Source: Limonium bicolor
Taxonomy: Eukaryota; Streptophyta; Magnoliopsida; Caryophyllales; Plumbaginaceae
NCBI GenBank assembly: GCA_023374045.1
Contig: CM041779.1
Span: 299,160,167 to 299,224,166, forward strand
Length of the DNA stretch: 64,000 nucleotides
Direction of reading: 5' to 3'
The notes under the pieces are model-generated. The model was not told where the DNA came from. It ran no database searches and was given only the letters and a program-made list of their open reading frames with translations. Shown in pieces: positions 34,069 through 45,872 of this stretch. Both the position numbers and the translations under genes were made by a program. Numbering within the stretch: position 1 is the first letter of the stretch; every line of letters starts with the position of its first letter.

Positions 34069-34407
34069 CTGGGCCGGACTTAGTCCCGGTCCCATCACGG
34101 TCTATGATGTGTAAGGCCGGCTGCCTCTGCGGTGCGCCCTTCTGGACCCGGACCCCTGTCCCTGCGAGGTGTGCTGGGCATGAGCATCGCCAGATGCAAC
34201 CTCCTTGCCTTCACGTTGTTGTAGCCCTGGTAGTTGCCCTTGGGCTTGGAGTTTTCTGGGCATGCATTGGCACGGTGGCCGGTTTCTGACAAGTGAAGCA
34301 GCGGATCTCCCTTCCTTGGAAATCTGTGCCGGGATGATCCTTGTTGCAGTTACGGCAGATGTAGCTGCGGCCATCAGATTGGTTCTTTCCTTGGCCAAAT
34401 CCAGAAC

Positions 34408-34498
34408 CTATAGCTTCCAAGTTAGCAAGGTTCGGTATACTTACAATACTCTATAACATACAAATTCACAAGTGTACTAGTTCGGTTTTGGGTCTTAC
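34408..34498 (-). other. Intron 2 in gag (GT-AG, 91 nt)
   Basis: Donor CTACAGGG/GTAAGACC and acceptor GAAGCTATAG/GTTCTGG. Removing it joins YRG to GSGFGQGKNQSD in frame (phase 1); unspliced, the frame stops inside. The AT-rich interior fits plant introns. Confidence 0.7.
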
Positions 34499-34769
34499 CC
34501 CTGTAGGGCTGAGACCTCAGTGGCTTCGCTGCCACTGGTGCGGTGTAGGCAATCTGTAATGGCTCAGCTGCCTTGCCCTTCTCAGCATGGCACCGCCGTT
34601 CCGGAAGTGTTCTTCTGATGGGAATGCTTCCCCTTCCTCTTCTTCCAAGGTTTGGATTGGTTTTGATCATCGGAGGGGTTACTCTGCCGCTCACCTTGCG
34701 CTTCAGCGCTTGCTCCTCATCTTTTAGATGGCAGGTGATCTCAACTCGAGATGCAGCGTGGTAACACTC

Positions 34770-34858
34770 CTGAATTACTTAAGCATTAGGTTACACATTT
34801 ACATACGGGAATACTAATTCACATTACTCATGGCTTTTAAGGGTTCAACGATGTTTAC
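34770..34858 (-). other. Intron 1 in gag (GT-AG, 89 nt)
   Basis: Donor CCCTTCAG/GTAAACATCG and acceptor AAGTAATTCAG/GAGTGTTACC. Splicing joins GFTRFTSLQ to ECYHAASRVE in phase 0, matching continuous Gag in related elements. A CTAAT branch-like motif lies about 20 nt before the acceptor. Confidence 0.7.
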
Positions 34859-35706
34859 CTGAAGGGAGGTAAACCGTGTGAAGCCCATGCCATACCGGAG
34901 TCGATGGCTCAATCCGCCGTAGAAGCGGTCGACCAAGACTTGGCCGGTACACCAAGGTCGGGTAGAAGTCGGAGAAGAGAGGTGAAGGTGCGGTAATATT
35001 CATCAAACCGCATCTTCTCGGTCATTTTTAGTGCATCGAGCTCAAGCCTTTTCTTGGTCTTGACATGCTCGGGGTAGTTAGATCGGAGGAGAGAGGTGAA
35101 TGCTTCCAATCCGAATGCGGGATCAGCTATGTGCTCGGCCTTAACGAGCTTCCACCAGTCCATAGCCGCGCCTTGGGTAGTACGCAGCTATCCTCACTCA
35201 AACTCCAGCGGGAGTCTAAGTGTCTCGAAGGCCGTCTCCATCTCGGAGAGATAAGCCTCGCGATGGCGGGGTCGCTCTCGCCTCTAAAGCATGGAGGTCG
35301 AAGGTCGGCGACTGCTTTTAACCCAATTCGTTTCACGGGGGTTGAGGCGGGTCGGGCTGCTGCTACTCTTGTGCTGCTGAGTTTGTTGTGTTTGTTGTAC
35401 AGCGGTGATTACTTGCGGTAGCATCTGTGCTACCGTGGGGCGACGATCTCAGCTATCGTCTGGCGCCCGGTCCTTCGTGCCCCCTCCTCTGGGATGACCT
35501 GGACCTCGTCCTGACATCTGAACAAGTGTGGATTACATTAGAGTCGTGATACTATACTCATGGTCTTGATTCAAACATGGTATCGTCTTTGTAGACGTCA
35601 AGGGTATCCGTTGTTAACAACGGTAGTTCCTAGTTAGGTTTCTAAATATCCGTCTTAAGACGGTTGAAATCCTAACTCGGTAATCACTACTCTTAAGATT
35701 CTAATC

Positions 35707-35730
35707 ATCAGAGCGAGACTTCGCTCTGAT
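35707..35730. repeat. Perfect hairpin overlapping the family A PBS
   Basis: ATCAGAGCGA, loop GACT, TCGCTCTGAT: a 10-bp perfect stem. One arm contains most of the primer-binding site. Equivalent hairpins with different loops are at 50315-50337 and 59741-59764. Confidence 0.85.
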
Positions 35731-35734
35731 ACCA
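35723..35734 (-). promoter_or_regulatory. Primer-binding site of family A (tRNA-iMet)
   Basis: The minus strand reads TGGTATCAGAGC, complementary to the 3' end of plant initiator Met tRNA, five bases from the 5' LTR edge at 35740. Confidence 0.9.
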
Positions 35735-35739
35735 CTTTT

Positions 35740-38700
35740 TGTAACACCCCAACCGCTAATTTCCATTATCCTCTAATCAATCCCATACTTACCCTTCTCG
35801 CAGCGGAATACTACTTACTTACTCCCGGCGGGTGATACACGCCGTTAACCCTCCAAGGTTAACAAGGCTACTACTACTTACCGTTCGGTCTGATGATTAG
35901 AATGAAATGCATACATACTACTTACTTTACAATACCCAATAAATACTTACTTACATTTGATTACCGAGTATCCAAATTACGAATTACATTCCAATACTTC
36001 CCAAAAATGAAGAGTTTATACATCCTCTCCTTACTATCCAATCAAGAATTCAATCCAAAAAGGTGTACCACATGGTACACCGGCTACTCAAAAGGCCTTA
36101 GCCGTGTACAACTCGTACACCACCAATCCTACTAACTACCAAAAAGAATCACATCCGTCCTTACCTACCTCACGCCTCGCGGGTACCTGTGGAGTAAAAA
36201 CATTCCCCCTAGGGGGTCAGCTTACGCTGCATATGATAACCGCATACCCCGCGTACTAGCGAGGGTACGCCAACTATTTGGTCGAGTACATGCGGTTCGT
36301 TTCATTCATACATACATACATGCTTATACAATACAATTCAATACATTCATTTCACCAAGCATACATACATACAATACATACAAAGTACAATACAAGTCAT
36401 CCATTCATACTTACCATACTCACCGCATTACGGAGATACAATTCTCCAATACATACAAAGGTCTTGTTAGCCTCTTACACACCCGGGTTAATCGGGTGTT
36501 CAATACTTTTACTCCGGGTCAATGACTTACAATAGTCAAGACCAATACAAATACAATACTTACTTCTTACATACTTTACTTCCAGTTAAGTCGGTGTGAC
36601 CTCCGGGCAGGGATTACTACATCCCACCACCGGGCTTTAGGGTGGCCCACTAATCCAGGATGCTACCCATTCAAGGGATTTGGTCCAAGGAAAAGATTAT
36701 AGCCAGGATTCGGATCCAACCTCTTGTGTCCTTATCCTCACGCGTGGCCGAAACTATATCGGGCTTCTACTCATTCCATTTTACTCATTACTCATGTTAG
36801 GAGTTAGATGTTAGGAATTAGTAGAAGTCCATACTTACTTCCATACATACATACAATACACAAGTACTCATACTTACACATACACTTCATTTCCATTCAT
36901 ACATTTCATGAATTATACAAACTAAATGTTCAAGAAGATTCAACAAGAACAAAATAGTCCAAACACAGTTAAGTGCAATATAAGTCCGATTCGTGCATTT
37001 ATCTTATTGGTGATCACATAAGCACGCAAATCGGGGTAACCAAGTTAGGATACAGGGCATGAAGAAATCATACCGTTCACCGTCGTAGGGTACTACCGGT
37101 TCCTTTGGAGCTCAACTATGGGATTCCTATACATACATGAAGTAGTATGATCAATGATCTATTATTGATCTACTTACTCCTTCATTGATACTTTCAATGT
37201 ATACTTACTACTTCATTACTTTCTTACTTGGTTATAAAACCATTCTTTTCCTTATTACTTCTTAAGCTTGCTTCCTTACTCATTTACTTACTTTCTTACC
37301 ATTACTACTTCATTAATGGTGTTACTACATATATGCATAGTGTATATAGGCATATATATATGTATATATGATTACTATAATCATATATTAAAACATTTTT
37401 TTTTTACTCGACCGGACTTGCGACCGACCTTGCAAGTCCGGTCCATTCCAGTAGGCTACATCGTGTGAAAATTCCAGGGCCGACCGACCTTGCAAGTCCG
37501 GTCCCAAGGTCGGTCCATTCCAGTAAGTTTCGTATTTGAAAATTTTAGCCCGACCGACCTTGCAAGTCCGGTCGCAAGGTCGGTCCATTCCAGTAGCTTG
37601 CATTACGGGAATTTTTCTGGCCGACCGAACTTGCAAGTCCGGTCGCAAGTTCGGTCCATTCCAGAAGGTTTCTGACGGGAGAAATTTCTGGTCCGACCGA
37701 ACTTGCAAGTCCGGTCGCAAGGTCGGTCGATTCCAGAAGTTTCCCGTCTTGTAAATCTGGGCTCGACCGACCTTGCAAGTTCGGTCCTAAGGTCGGTCCG
37801 GCCCAGTACTTCAGTTTTAAAATCTGTTTTTGGGTGTTTTCTTTACCCATTGTTTCCCCAACCTTCACCAATACTTCCCTACATATTTACCACTCATTTA
37901 GATGCTCTAACTCACCTTCATTCATTCTCCAAACTTACTACTCAATTCTACACAACTTACACCAAATTTCCTCATTTCTTCCCAACACTTGCATCAGTTT
38001 TCATTCTCCCTTTGCTACAGATTTTGTTTCCTCTTCTTATGCTACAGATTTTTATTCAAACTTCTATCCCTCATTACTCCCTCAACTAATGCTACTCCTA
38101 GTATCCAAAATGCATTACTTTGCATCCTATATCTTCACATTACCTACACTCTTTTCAAATCTGTTTTAAACTACAAAACACTCCTTTTAAACTCTCCAAG
38201 TACTTCCTCTTCTTAACAACTTAAGTCCTCTCATTTCTACACAAAATTTGACATAGTCTCCCCTATATTTTTAACATTCTCCACACATTATTTCAGCTCA
38301 CAAATTGCTCATTCACATACCTGTTTATTCAATACACTACACACACAATTCAACTCCATTACACACATTAAAATTCCTGCACATACACATTCACTACCCA
38401 ATGTTTTCCCAAGTTTTTAAACACCATTTAAAAACTTCAAAACTGTTACAATACCATTCCTCATTATACTACAACATACTTACTACTCATTACTCAAATA
38501 CATTACTCATTTTACTACTCAAAAACTGTTACACTACTACATACAAAACAAGCTCAAGGTAAAGGTAATTACCTTGTGTTTCTAGTTTTTCTTTTCTTTC
38601 TTGCCTTCTCCTTCCTTCTTTCCTTCTTCTTTGTTCTTCCTCACACAATGCACAATACTACAACCACCATACCAATCCACACTAACCATTTAGCATTCAA

Positions 38701-39709
38701 TTTATACTAACCCTAGAATCTAGATGTTTTAGGGTTTAGAAAAGAGTATTACCTTCCCACCAATGGATGAAGTTCTTGTCTAGCAAGAGAGCAAGATTCC
38801 TAGCCCACAAGAGAAGCCAAAATCGGCTGGAATGCAAGGAGCAAAGCAAGGCTTACTTTGAATTTTCGTTTTGCAAATGAGGGCTAGAAAAAGATGGGTT
38901 TTCAAGAATGTTTTTACCTCAAAATGACAAGGAGGTGAAGGTGCTTCTAATGGTGGTACTCAAGCTTCAAATGCAGCACACCCATGGAGATGAAGTTGTT
39001 TTCGATTTTTGAAAGGAGGAAAGTGTTCTCCTTGGTGAGGGGATTTCAATGGTACAATTTTTGTTGGATTTGGACAAGGATTGAGCTTGGACAAGAGGAG
39101 AGAAGGAGAGAGTTGAGTGAGGTTCTTCAAATCCCCATTGCCATCGCCCAAGGAAGAAGAAGAGAGAATAGAGAGGTGAGAGAAATCGTGAGAGAGTGGG
39201 GATAGGAGAGAGAGGGTTATTTTTTTGCTTTTACTTATTTGTTTGTCTTTTAGTAAATAAGAGAGAATTAAGAGGGTGTGAGAGAGTGAGCTGGCCGCCC
39301 CCCTTACACACACCAATCAAATTTTGCTTTTTATTTGCAAAAGTGGACACATTAATTTTTCTTATTTACCTTCTCACCCCACAACTTCCCGGTTGTTACA
39401 GTTCTTACTATCCGTACCCGTTTTCCGGAATTTTCTCGTTTAATTAATTTTATTGGTTCTAAAGCTCCACTAATATTTATTAGTGACTATTTAGTTGACC
39501 AAAATTGTTACGAGTCTATTTGACCCGCTTAAAGTCATGTTTTCCCAGTTTCCTCGAAAAACGCGCTTTAAGGTTCATTTGTGCTTTTAACCCATTTTAA
39601 AGGTCCGTTTTCTTCGGGATTTGTTCCCTCGTATTTATTTTAGTGTAATTAAGCTTTTAAAAATATAATTAGCCTAATTAATCACTGTTTTAAATTACAG
39701 GGTATTTCA
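35740..39709 (-). mobile_element. Family A 5' LTR
   Basis: TGTAACACCCC to GGTATTTCA, 3,970 bp, homologous throughout to 15017-19014. It holds the hairpin array at 37407-37807 and a TA-rich tract at 37320-37390. GGTCA follows at 39710-39714. Confidence 0.93.
37407..37807. repeat. Tandem hairpin array in family A 5' LTR (6 units)
   Basis: Matches 16703-17105. The paired C:G to A:T change between the unit at 37552-37585 and the unit at 37623-37656 is present here too. Confidence 0.9.
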
Positions 39710-39714
39710 GGTCA
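39710..39714. repeat. Target-site duplication of family A (right copy)
   Basis: GGTCA, the partner of 15012-15016. Confidence 0.9.
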
Positions 39715-40707
39715 TCCATGAGAAAACTTATGTCGAATCATTAGTTTTCTAAACTATCAAGAACTTCTAGGCTCTTACTCGGGTGACAATAGTTCATAGA
39801 AGATATAGAATGATCATTCAAAAGGAAGTGGAAGAGAATTTTTATACCCCCTCGAAATATCATGGATTGATTATGGGTGGAAAAATTACATGTGGACCTT
39901 TGAGATATATATGATGTTTGACACATCAAATAATGGTCACATGAAGTATTGTATTCATTGGGCTATTGATTTAGAAAAATCTAGCTATAATGAAATTATC
40001 CATGTGATTTTGAGATTAAGATGGATAATATGAAACTTGAAAGAATAGTGGTATTGAGTAACTTATACTCCCACTAAGAACAAACTTATTAAGTTGTTAA
40101 TTTTGTAGAGCAAAGAAAAAAGGTTAGACAATTGGGTTTGTGTCTTTACCCCCACCCCCCATTAAAAACATCAAAAGGATTACAAAAAGGAAAGTTGAGA
40201 ATAATGAACTTCTTTAGTTCTTAAGCATTCTCAACTTTAGGGGGAGAATGATATGTGTTTTGATATATGGCACAAAGTCTTATCAGTAAAATCAATTGTG
40301 TCTTGTTGAAAGATTACAAAAGCAAGGACATATTGAATGTTTCTACAACCATGCTTCTGAGAAGTATGAGTGTCAAAGATGCTTATGAATTTATAAGATG
40401 TCGAATTAGAGAGCGTCTGTCTCTAACTTAGATGTCATAAACCAAATGTTAATGGACTATGCATTTTTTCATGCATGACAAAGCAAAATGAACTAGAGGT
40501 TCAAAGAATAATTCATTTGAAAAATGTTACAACTACTTGATGTGTTCATAGATATGAACAAAGTAACGTGATCATATATATACCAGTTGCGAATGTTCCA
40601 GCTCGGTTAGAAGCATAGGAGAAAATCAACAAATGGCAAGTGAATCCCAAGTACGCTGGAGTCATGGTCGACCCTTGGGATCCAAAGAACCCTCAAAAGA
40701 GGAGTTC
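39715..40707 (+). pseudogene. Decayed copia-like polyprotein remnant
   Basis: Continuation of the sequence split by family A. Near 40578-40700 the plus strand reads IPVANVPARLEA, a stop, then EKINKW, close to the (P)VANVPAR-type spacer between integrase and reverse transcriptase in plant Ty1/copia elements. TTTAGGGGGAGAATG near 40233 looks like a copia polypurine tract, but its position before the peptide does not fit an intact element. Frames are otherwise broken. Confidence 0.4.
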
Positions 40708-40892
40708 TGTAACGCCCCTATTTAACATAAATGCAGCGGAAAATAAAATACTAAGGCGATTACAGATCATCGGGTTCCAAACACCCGGCACCAAACCTCA
40801 CCAATTACAACTTATAAAATCATAAATGCTACGGTCTGAACTCGAGAAAACATAACAAGTGCAAGATATAAAACTCTCCACAATTCCTAATT
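40708..40892 (-). mobile_element. LTR stub, family D
   Basis: TGTAACGCCCC followed by ATGCAGCGGAAA matches the outer 60 bp pattern of families A-C, but the next 130 bp differ from all of them. It is interrupted at 40893 by the family B array. AGTTC (40703-40707) would be its left target copy. Confidence 0.6.
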
Positions 40893-41723
40893 TGTAACAC
40901 CCCATCCAACAACAAACCCATAATAACAATCTGCAGCGGAAACTCAACTCATCACATTACTTATTCCAATGGTGTTACACGCCGTTAACCACCCACGTGG
41001 CTAACAAGGCTAATACATGTACATTTGTATCGGTCTGATGGACTAGATTCCCGAGCAACTACACAATACAATCCTCATTCCATCTTCAACATTTTTATGT
41101 ACATACACTCACCCTGTACCGAGTATTTACAAACTACTGCCGATAACAATTTCGGTCTTACTACGCCTACCATACTCACGCCATTTAAATGGCTACCCAT
41201 GTATAAACATCTGCCCCGTCCTACTCTCGAACGGTTTCCAGCTCCTTGTACCTGAAATAGAAAAGGAGAGAAAGGGTGGCCCCCAAGGGGCTCAGCACCT
41301 TTGCTGGTATGGTAATCCCGCAGCCCACATGCTACCGGGCCACGCACAACTAATTGTCGTCTTAGCATGCAGTTGATTATATTTAAATCATGCATACAAA
41401 CCATAGACATGCAACACATAACATTTCGCCTCAACGGGCTCAACCTATAACCAACACATCCACACTTAACCAACCATCCAATGATTCCTTAAACCCTAGA
41501 GTGGCTCTCCTCTAGAACGGAGCTACTTCCTTAACAACGACATGTACCCATTAATCGGGTTATCCTTAAATGCCTCTTGTCGCAAACTGGGATTCATTTC
41601 CATGAATCCCCACACATTCCATATCATACAACATATCTCATTTCTCACATAATAAAACATAACAACACCTTTCTTGTTTCAACGTACATATGATGACATC
41701 GCATCCATTTAAAACATCGAATA

Positions 41724-41738
41724 TATATATATATACCA
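41724..41738 (-). promoter_or_regulatory. TATATA tract, possible promoter in family B LTR
   Basis: Alternating TA run, also at about 51169-51179 and 60604-60618, differing in length between copies. It lies about 1.1 kb downstream of the hairpin array in sense direction. Only a candidate TATA region. Confidence 0.2.
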
Positions 41739-42855
41739 TAGCATAGCAAGGGAATTTGCATAGCACCATAACATTACATAACACCATAAAATCGGTTCTC
41801 ACAAGGAACCTTCCATCATAGTTAGTATACCATGTGAGCCTAGGGATTTTTGCCAATCCCATGTTAAGCTCGTTACCATCCTCGTTACCGTCCGGTTATA
41901 TAGAACGGTTATTATACCCAAGGTGTGTCGGATATAGTGATCCCAAGCACACCGAAATAACATACGTATGCCCCTGTGGCCCGACGTGAGTCAGTAACTA
42001 GCTTTGGATAAGCTAAGGGAAGGTAGAAACCAAATTGGAATACCACCTATACATACACCAAGAGAGCCGAACCGGATAAGATAACGACTCCCGTCCATCA
42101 CACGCTGGCCGGAACAACCGGACTCCTCACCCCCCATTAGTACATATACACTTATAAATAAGTAGTTAGGATCCATTATGGAGCCTACCACATCCACACA
42201 CATACGGTATCATAACCGAGTTAAGCACCAAGGGAGGTTCACACACTTGCATACAACAACAATATCCAACTAACTCACACATAGCCGTGGTTAGCACGTT
42301 CCCAAGGTTTGGGCCGTCAACTCCGAATACCGATCACTCATGTGTTCCTAGTTTTGGTTAGCTAAGGTTTAACACATACTTGAGGTTAAATGGTATCGGA
42401 GACCAAATTCGCCACATAAATGAATTACTATAAACTCATTACATGTTTTAATCTTACAAGGTGGCAAACACTCAAGAAAACATATTGGCATACAAGCCGG
42501 TGTAATCCGGTAGGACACAGGTTGCAAGAAAACCATACCTGTCACCGGAGTCCACTTTACCACGTCCACTTATGTTCCTCGAGCAATTCTCGAACAACTG
42601 TTAACATCACATGTGTTTTTATTACATTGGGGTAACATGTTTGTTTATTTAGTGTCTAATGCTTAACTTTCCCCGTTAACTTCGTTACATAACTTTACAT
42701 TTTTAACTTGTTTTACTTTTACACTTTGATACAACTTTTTACCCACTTATCTGCCATTTAAAACTCACCTAACATGTCCTTAACATCCTTATAACATCAT
42801 TACCTACCAATCCCCATCATCACTATCATTTCTTAACCTTAAATCATGTTTTTGG

Positions 42856-43115
42856 TCCGACCGACCCCCGTCCGACCCACAACTGGGTCGGTCCATTACA
42901 GAACCCTTTTACTTCCTTACAAACATGCCCGTCCGACCCACGTCCGACTCATTCGACTGGGTCGGACCATCCCCGAACATTTTCCTCCTTTGAAATCTGA
43001 CCGACCGACCCATGTCCGACCCACCCTTTTTGGGTCGGACCATTACCGAACACTTCCCAAACATTTACAGAGGCTGTCCGACCCAAAACTTCGGACCCCT
43101 GGGTCGGTCGCCTTC
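42856..43115. repeat. Hairpin array in family B LTR 1 (4 units, ~70 bp)
   Basis: GTCCGACCCA (42931-42940) pairs with TGGGTCGGAC (42958-42967); the other units have CCGACCC and GGGTCGG arms. Each is followed by CCATTACAGAAC or CCATTACCGAAC. Confidence 0.88.
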
Positions 43116-45552
43116 TAAACTTACCCAAACTTTGCCAATTCTTCACCAAACTTCTCCTAAGGCCTCTTAATGTGTTCTACATCATTGGCACTTTAACAAC
43201 CTTAAGATATCCTTAAACACTCACAAACTCTTTTTTCTAATTCCTTAAACCTTTACTTATATCTTCACAAAATTCCTAACACTTACAATGTTTTCTCCTT
43301 ATTATTTCTAGGTGGCATTTCACCTATAATGACCACAAGACCAAGGTGTTTCCTCTATACCTTAACATCATCTCTCAACTTCTTTTCTTACTAACTAAAT
43401 CTTCTCTTTCACAACTCCTTAATTCTTTCTCAAAACCTTATCTATACCTTATTCCCACCTTGCACATCACATAACCTAAACCTTAGACAAAACTTCTCCA
43501 ACTTTAATACATTCACAAACACACATTGAATTCCTAGAACTTCCAAGATAATACCTAAATCCTTATAGCACCCTAGAACACCCTAATGCATGTGTTCTTT
43601 CTTAGTGAAGCATGTATCCATTCCTAACAATTCCTAGTTCACCCAAGTTCATTTAAGACACTTAGATCTTCTTACACATTTTCCCAAATTTGGCCATAGC
43701 TTCTCTTGTATATACTCACATCCAACCACTTAGGTTTTCACCTTACTTCATTAAGAACACCTAAAATCCATCAAACCATTTTTACACACAAGGCTTCACA
43801 CATTTAGCACTACATCACCATATAGCATAACTTAAATTGCTTGGCACTTAGGCCCTTAAATGCATGGCTCTTAGGCCCTTAAATTGCATAATCCTTAAAC
43901 ACTGAATTTCCCACATAAATAATGCCTTTGACCTGCAAATACATCACCAACATATGTCCTTTTACTAATCTCCTTGAGAACACTTTACTAAGTCATTCAC
44001 CATTTGCTCTTTAGGTAGTTTAACAAGCATTATAAGCTCATTTCTCCTAAGGCTTTAAACAACATTAGGTTAGTATATTTACCTCTTCCCAAGCAAACTT
44101 CTTTCTTGTTTCCTTATAAAACCGGTGTGGTATTTGATACCTTGTCAACTAATAAACATGTATAATCATTAAAATGAGTATACAAGCTTAATGCTTCATC
44201 TCATTGTAACCCTAGTTTACATATATTATCTTAAGGTATTAAGATGATTGTTTTACCTTGGAATGGAAAGAGAGCTTGAATATATATCAAGAGAGGACTC
44301 CACCAAGTCCTTGAAAGATTCAAATGGAGCTAGAACAAGGCAACAATGAGCACCATTAATGGTGAATTTTCGGACAACACAAAGCATGAAGGAACTTGGT
44401 TTTTCTTTGAGTTTCCTTACCTTGAAGCAAAGGAGAGCAATAATGTGTAGAATACAAGCTCAAGCTCCATCAATGGTGATTCTCCATGGCACCAAAATTG
44501 AGCTCTTGAAGATTTGAAAAGGTAGAAGTGTAGAGCTTGACCTAACTAAGACAAATATGGTCTTAGAATTTGATTTGGAGCATGGAGTTGGATTTGGCAG
44601 GAAATGAAGATGGAGAAGAGAGGTACTATTGCAAACCTAAATGGAGAATGAAGAAGAGATAGAAGAAGAGCTTTGGACCGTGTGAAATGGAGAAAGAAAT
44701 GAGAGAATGAAGAAATTTTGCTTTGTTTTTTAGATATTTAAGTAAAGTAAATAGTGTTTTACTTTATCAATTTCTATCTTATCATTTTAACAAAGGGATG
44801 ACTCATTCCCTTATGAGGAAACCGGCCCCAAATAGTAGCAAGGGGGTATTTTAGACTTTATTAGTCAATTTTTCTCACTATAACATTATATGTTACAAAC
44901 TAGTTATAAAAATCACTATTCACCAAAAACAAGGCACATAGAAGTGAAATTTTTGATTTCCCATTGATATAGCCACCCAAATGTGATACTATATAGTACA
45001 CATGTTAATTAAAGAGTAATGATGGACATTTAGCCATTCAAAGCTCATTTACAAGACAATTTTTCAAAAACGTGCTTAAGACTCCTTAAAGCACATTTTG
45101 CGTTTTAACTTGTTTTCAAGCTTGGTTTTCTTTGGTAATTGATTTAATATGTTCCTTAACATATAAATAAGGCATAGGTATGACCATTAGGCCTTATACA
45201 CATTTATCCCAAGCTTAGAGCACATTTTAGCCCATATTGACCTTAAGGTATTTATTTGTGTTTTGTTTGGTTTCATTGTCTACCAAAGTTTCCTAAGGAC
45301 TTAATTAGCCTTATAAGATCATAATTGAACATTATCAAGTCTTGGTAGGCTCTTTGGGTCCTAGCCAAGCTCACTTCAAGCTTAGAGCATGTTTTTGCTC
45401 AAACCGTGTCTTAGTGTTTTATTGTGTTTTACCATGGTTTAAATGGTTCATTTATGTTTCTAAGGCACTTTTTAGCCTTTAAATACCATAGTTTAACATT
45501 TACACAACATACCAAGGTTTGGGGTATTTCAATCTACTCTACCCCCTTAAAA

Positions 45553-45572
45553 GAACTTCGTCCTCGAAGTTC
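45553..45572. repeat. Stem-loop beside family B PPT (copy 1)
   Basis: GAACTTCG, loop TCCT, CGAAGTTC: an 8-bp perfect stem, repeated at 55003-55022. Confidence 0.7.
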
Positions 45573-45652
45573 ACATTTCCTTGCATCATTGGACTAGAAT
45601 ACGGGAATTACTTATAGCCACAAAACTTCCATTACCAACCATCTTTCACATC

Positions 45653-45872
45653 CAACCTCGGACTTAATGGTCCGGGCAACATATCCACATTATACATAAA
45701 ATATCATACTCACATGGTAACCTCGGACTTAATGGTCCGGGTACCTTCACCACACTTGCACTAACATAATATCCTCAGACTCTTAGGTCTGGGTGACATA
45801 ACCACATTTGGACTCGTAGGCCCTAGTAACAACACATTTAGACTCATAGGTCTTGATAGCATACACTTTAGG
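45653..45872. repeat. PPT-proximal imperfect palindromes (copy 1)
   Basis: About five units with cores CCTCGGACTTAATGGTCCGG (twice), CAGACTCTTAGGTCTGG, GGACTCGTAGGCCC and AGACTCATAGGTCTTG, roughly 45-70 bp apart. Confidence 0.75.

Larger units (their letters stand above)
34095..35517 (-). pseudogene. Gag with two introns (family A)
   Basis: The start is taken at the ATG at 35515-35517 (MSGRGPGHPRGGGTKD), about 200 nt after the PBS. A Q-rich stretch (QQTQQTQQH) follows, then RPPCFRGESDPAIAR, LSEMETAFETL, and the retrotransposon Gag core MDWWKLVKAEHIADPAF...YPEHVKTKKRLEL...ALKMTEKMRFDEYYRTF. Then come FYGGLSHRLRYGMGFTRF and, after intron 1, ECYHAASRVE; after intron 2, GSGFGQGKNQS, CRNCNKDH and the zinc knuckle CFTCQK-GHRANACPEN (about 34300-34250). 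Gag forms the particle and binds element RNA. Several frameshifts are present, for example near 35440, 35180 and 34290. Confidence 0.88.
15017..39709 (-). mobile_element. Family A Ty3/gypsy chromovirus-type element with nested insertions
   Basis: Minus-strand order: 5' LTR (39709-35740), PBS, Gag with introns, AlkB-like dioxygenase, protease, reverse transcriptase, RNase H, integrase, chromodomain, PPT, 3' LTR (19014-15017). A chromodomain after the integrase places it with plant chromoviruses, and the very long LTRs suggest a Tekay/Del-like lineage (inference). Its length is 24.7 kb; removing the two nested elements leaves about 14.3 kb. Frameshifts, an RT stop and loss of the integrase Glu make this copy defective. 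Confidence 0.92.
40893..45531 (-). mobile_element. Family B LTR 1
   Basis: TGTAACACCCC to GGGGTATTTCA, 4,639 bp; sense is minus. It includes the hairpin array 42856-43115 and a TA-dinucleotide tract at 41724-41738. Confidence 0.93.

Noticed and set aside
40225..40250. Copia 3' end at the GGGGGAGA tract
   Set aside because: A copia pol-like peptide follows some 350 bp later, so the tract cannot be a simple polypurine tract before a 3' LTR.
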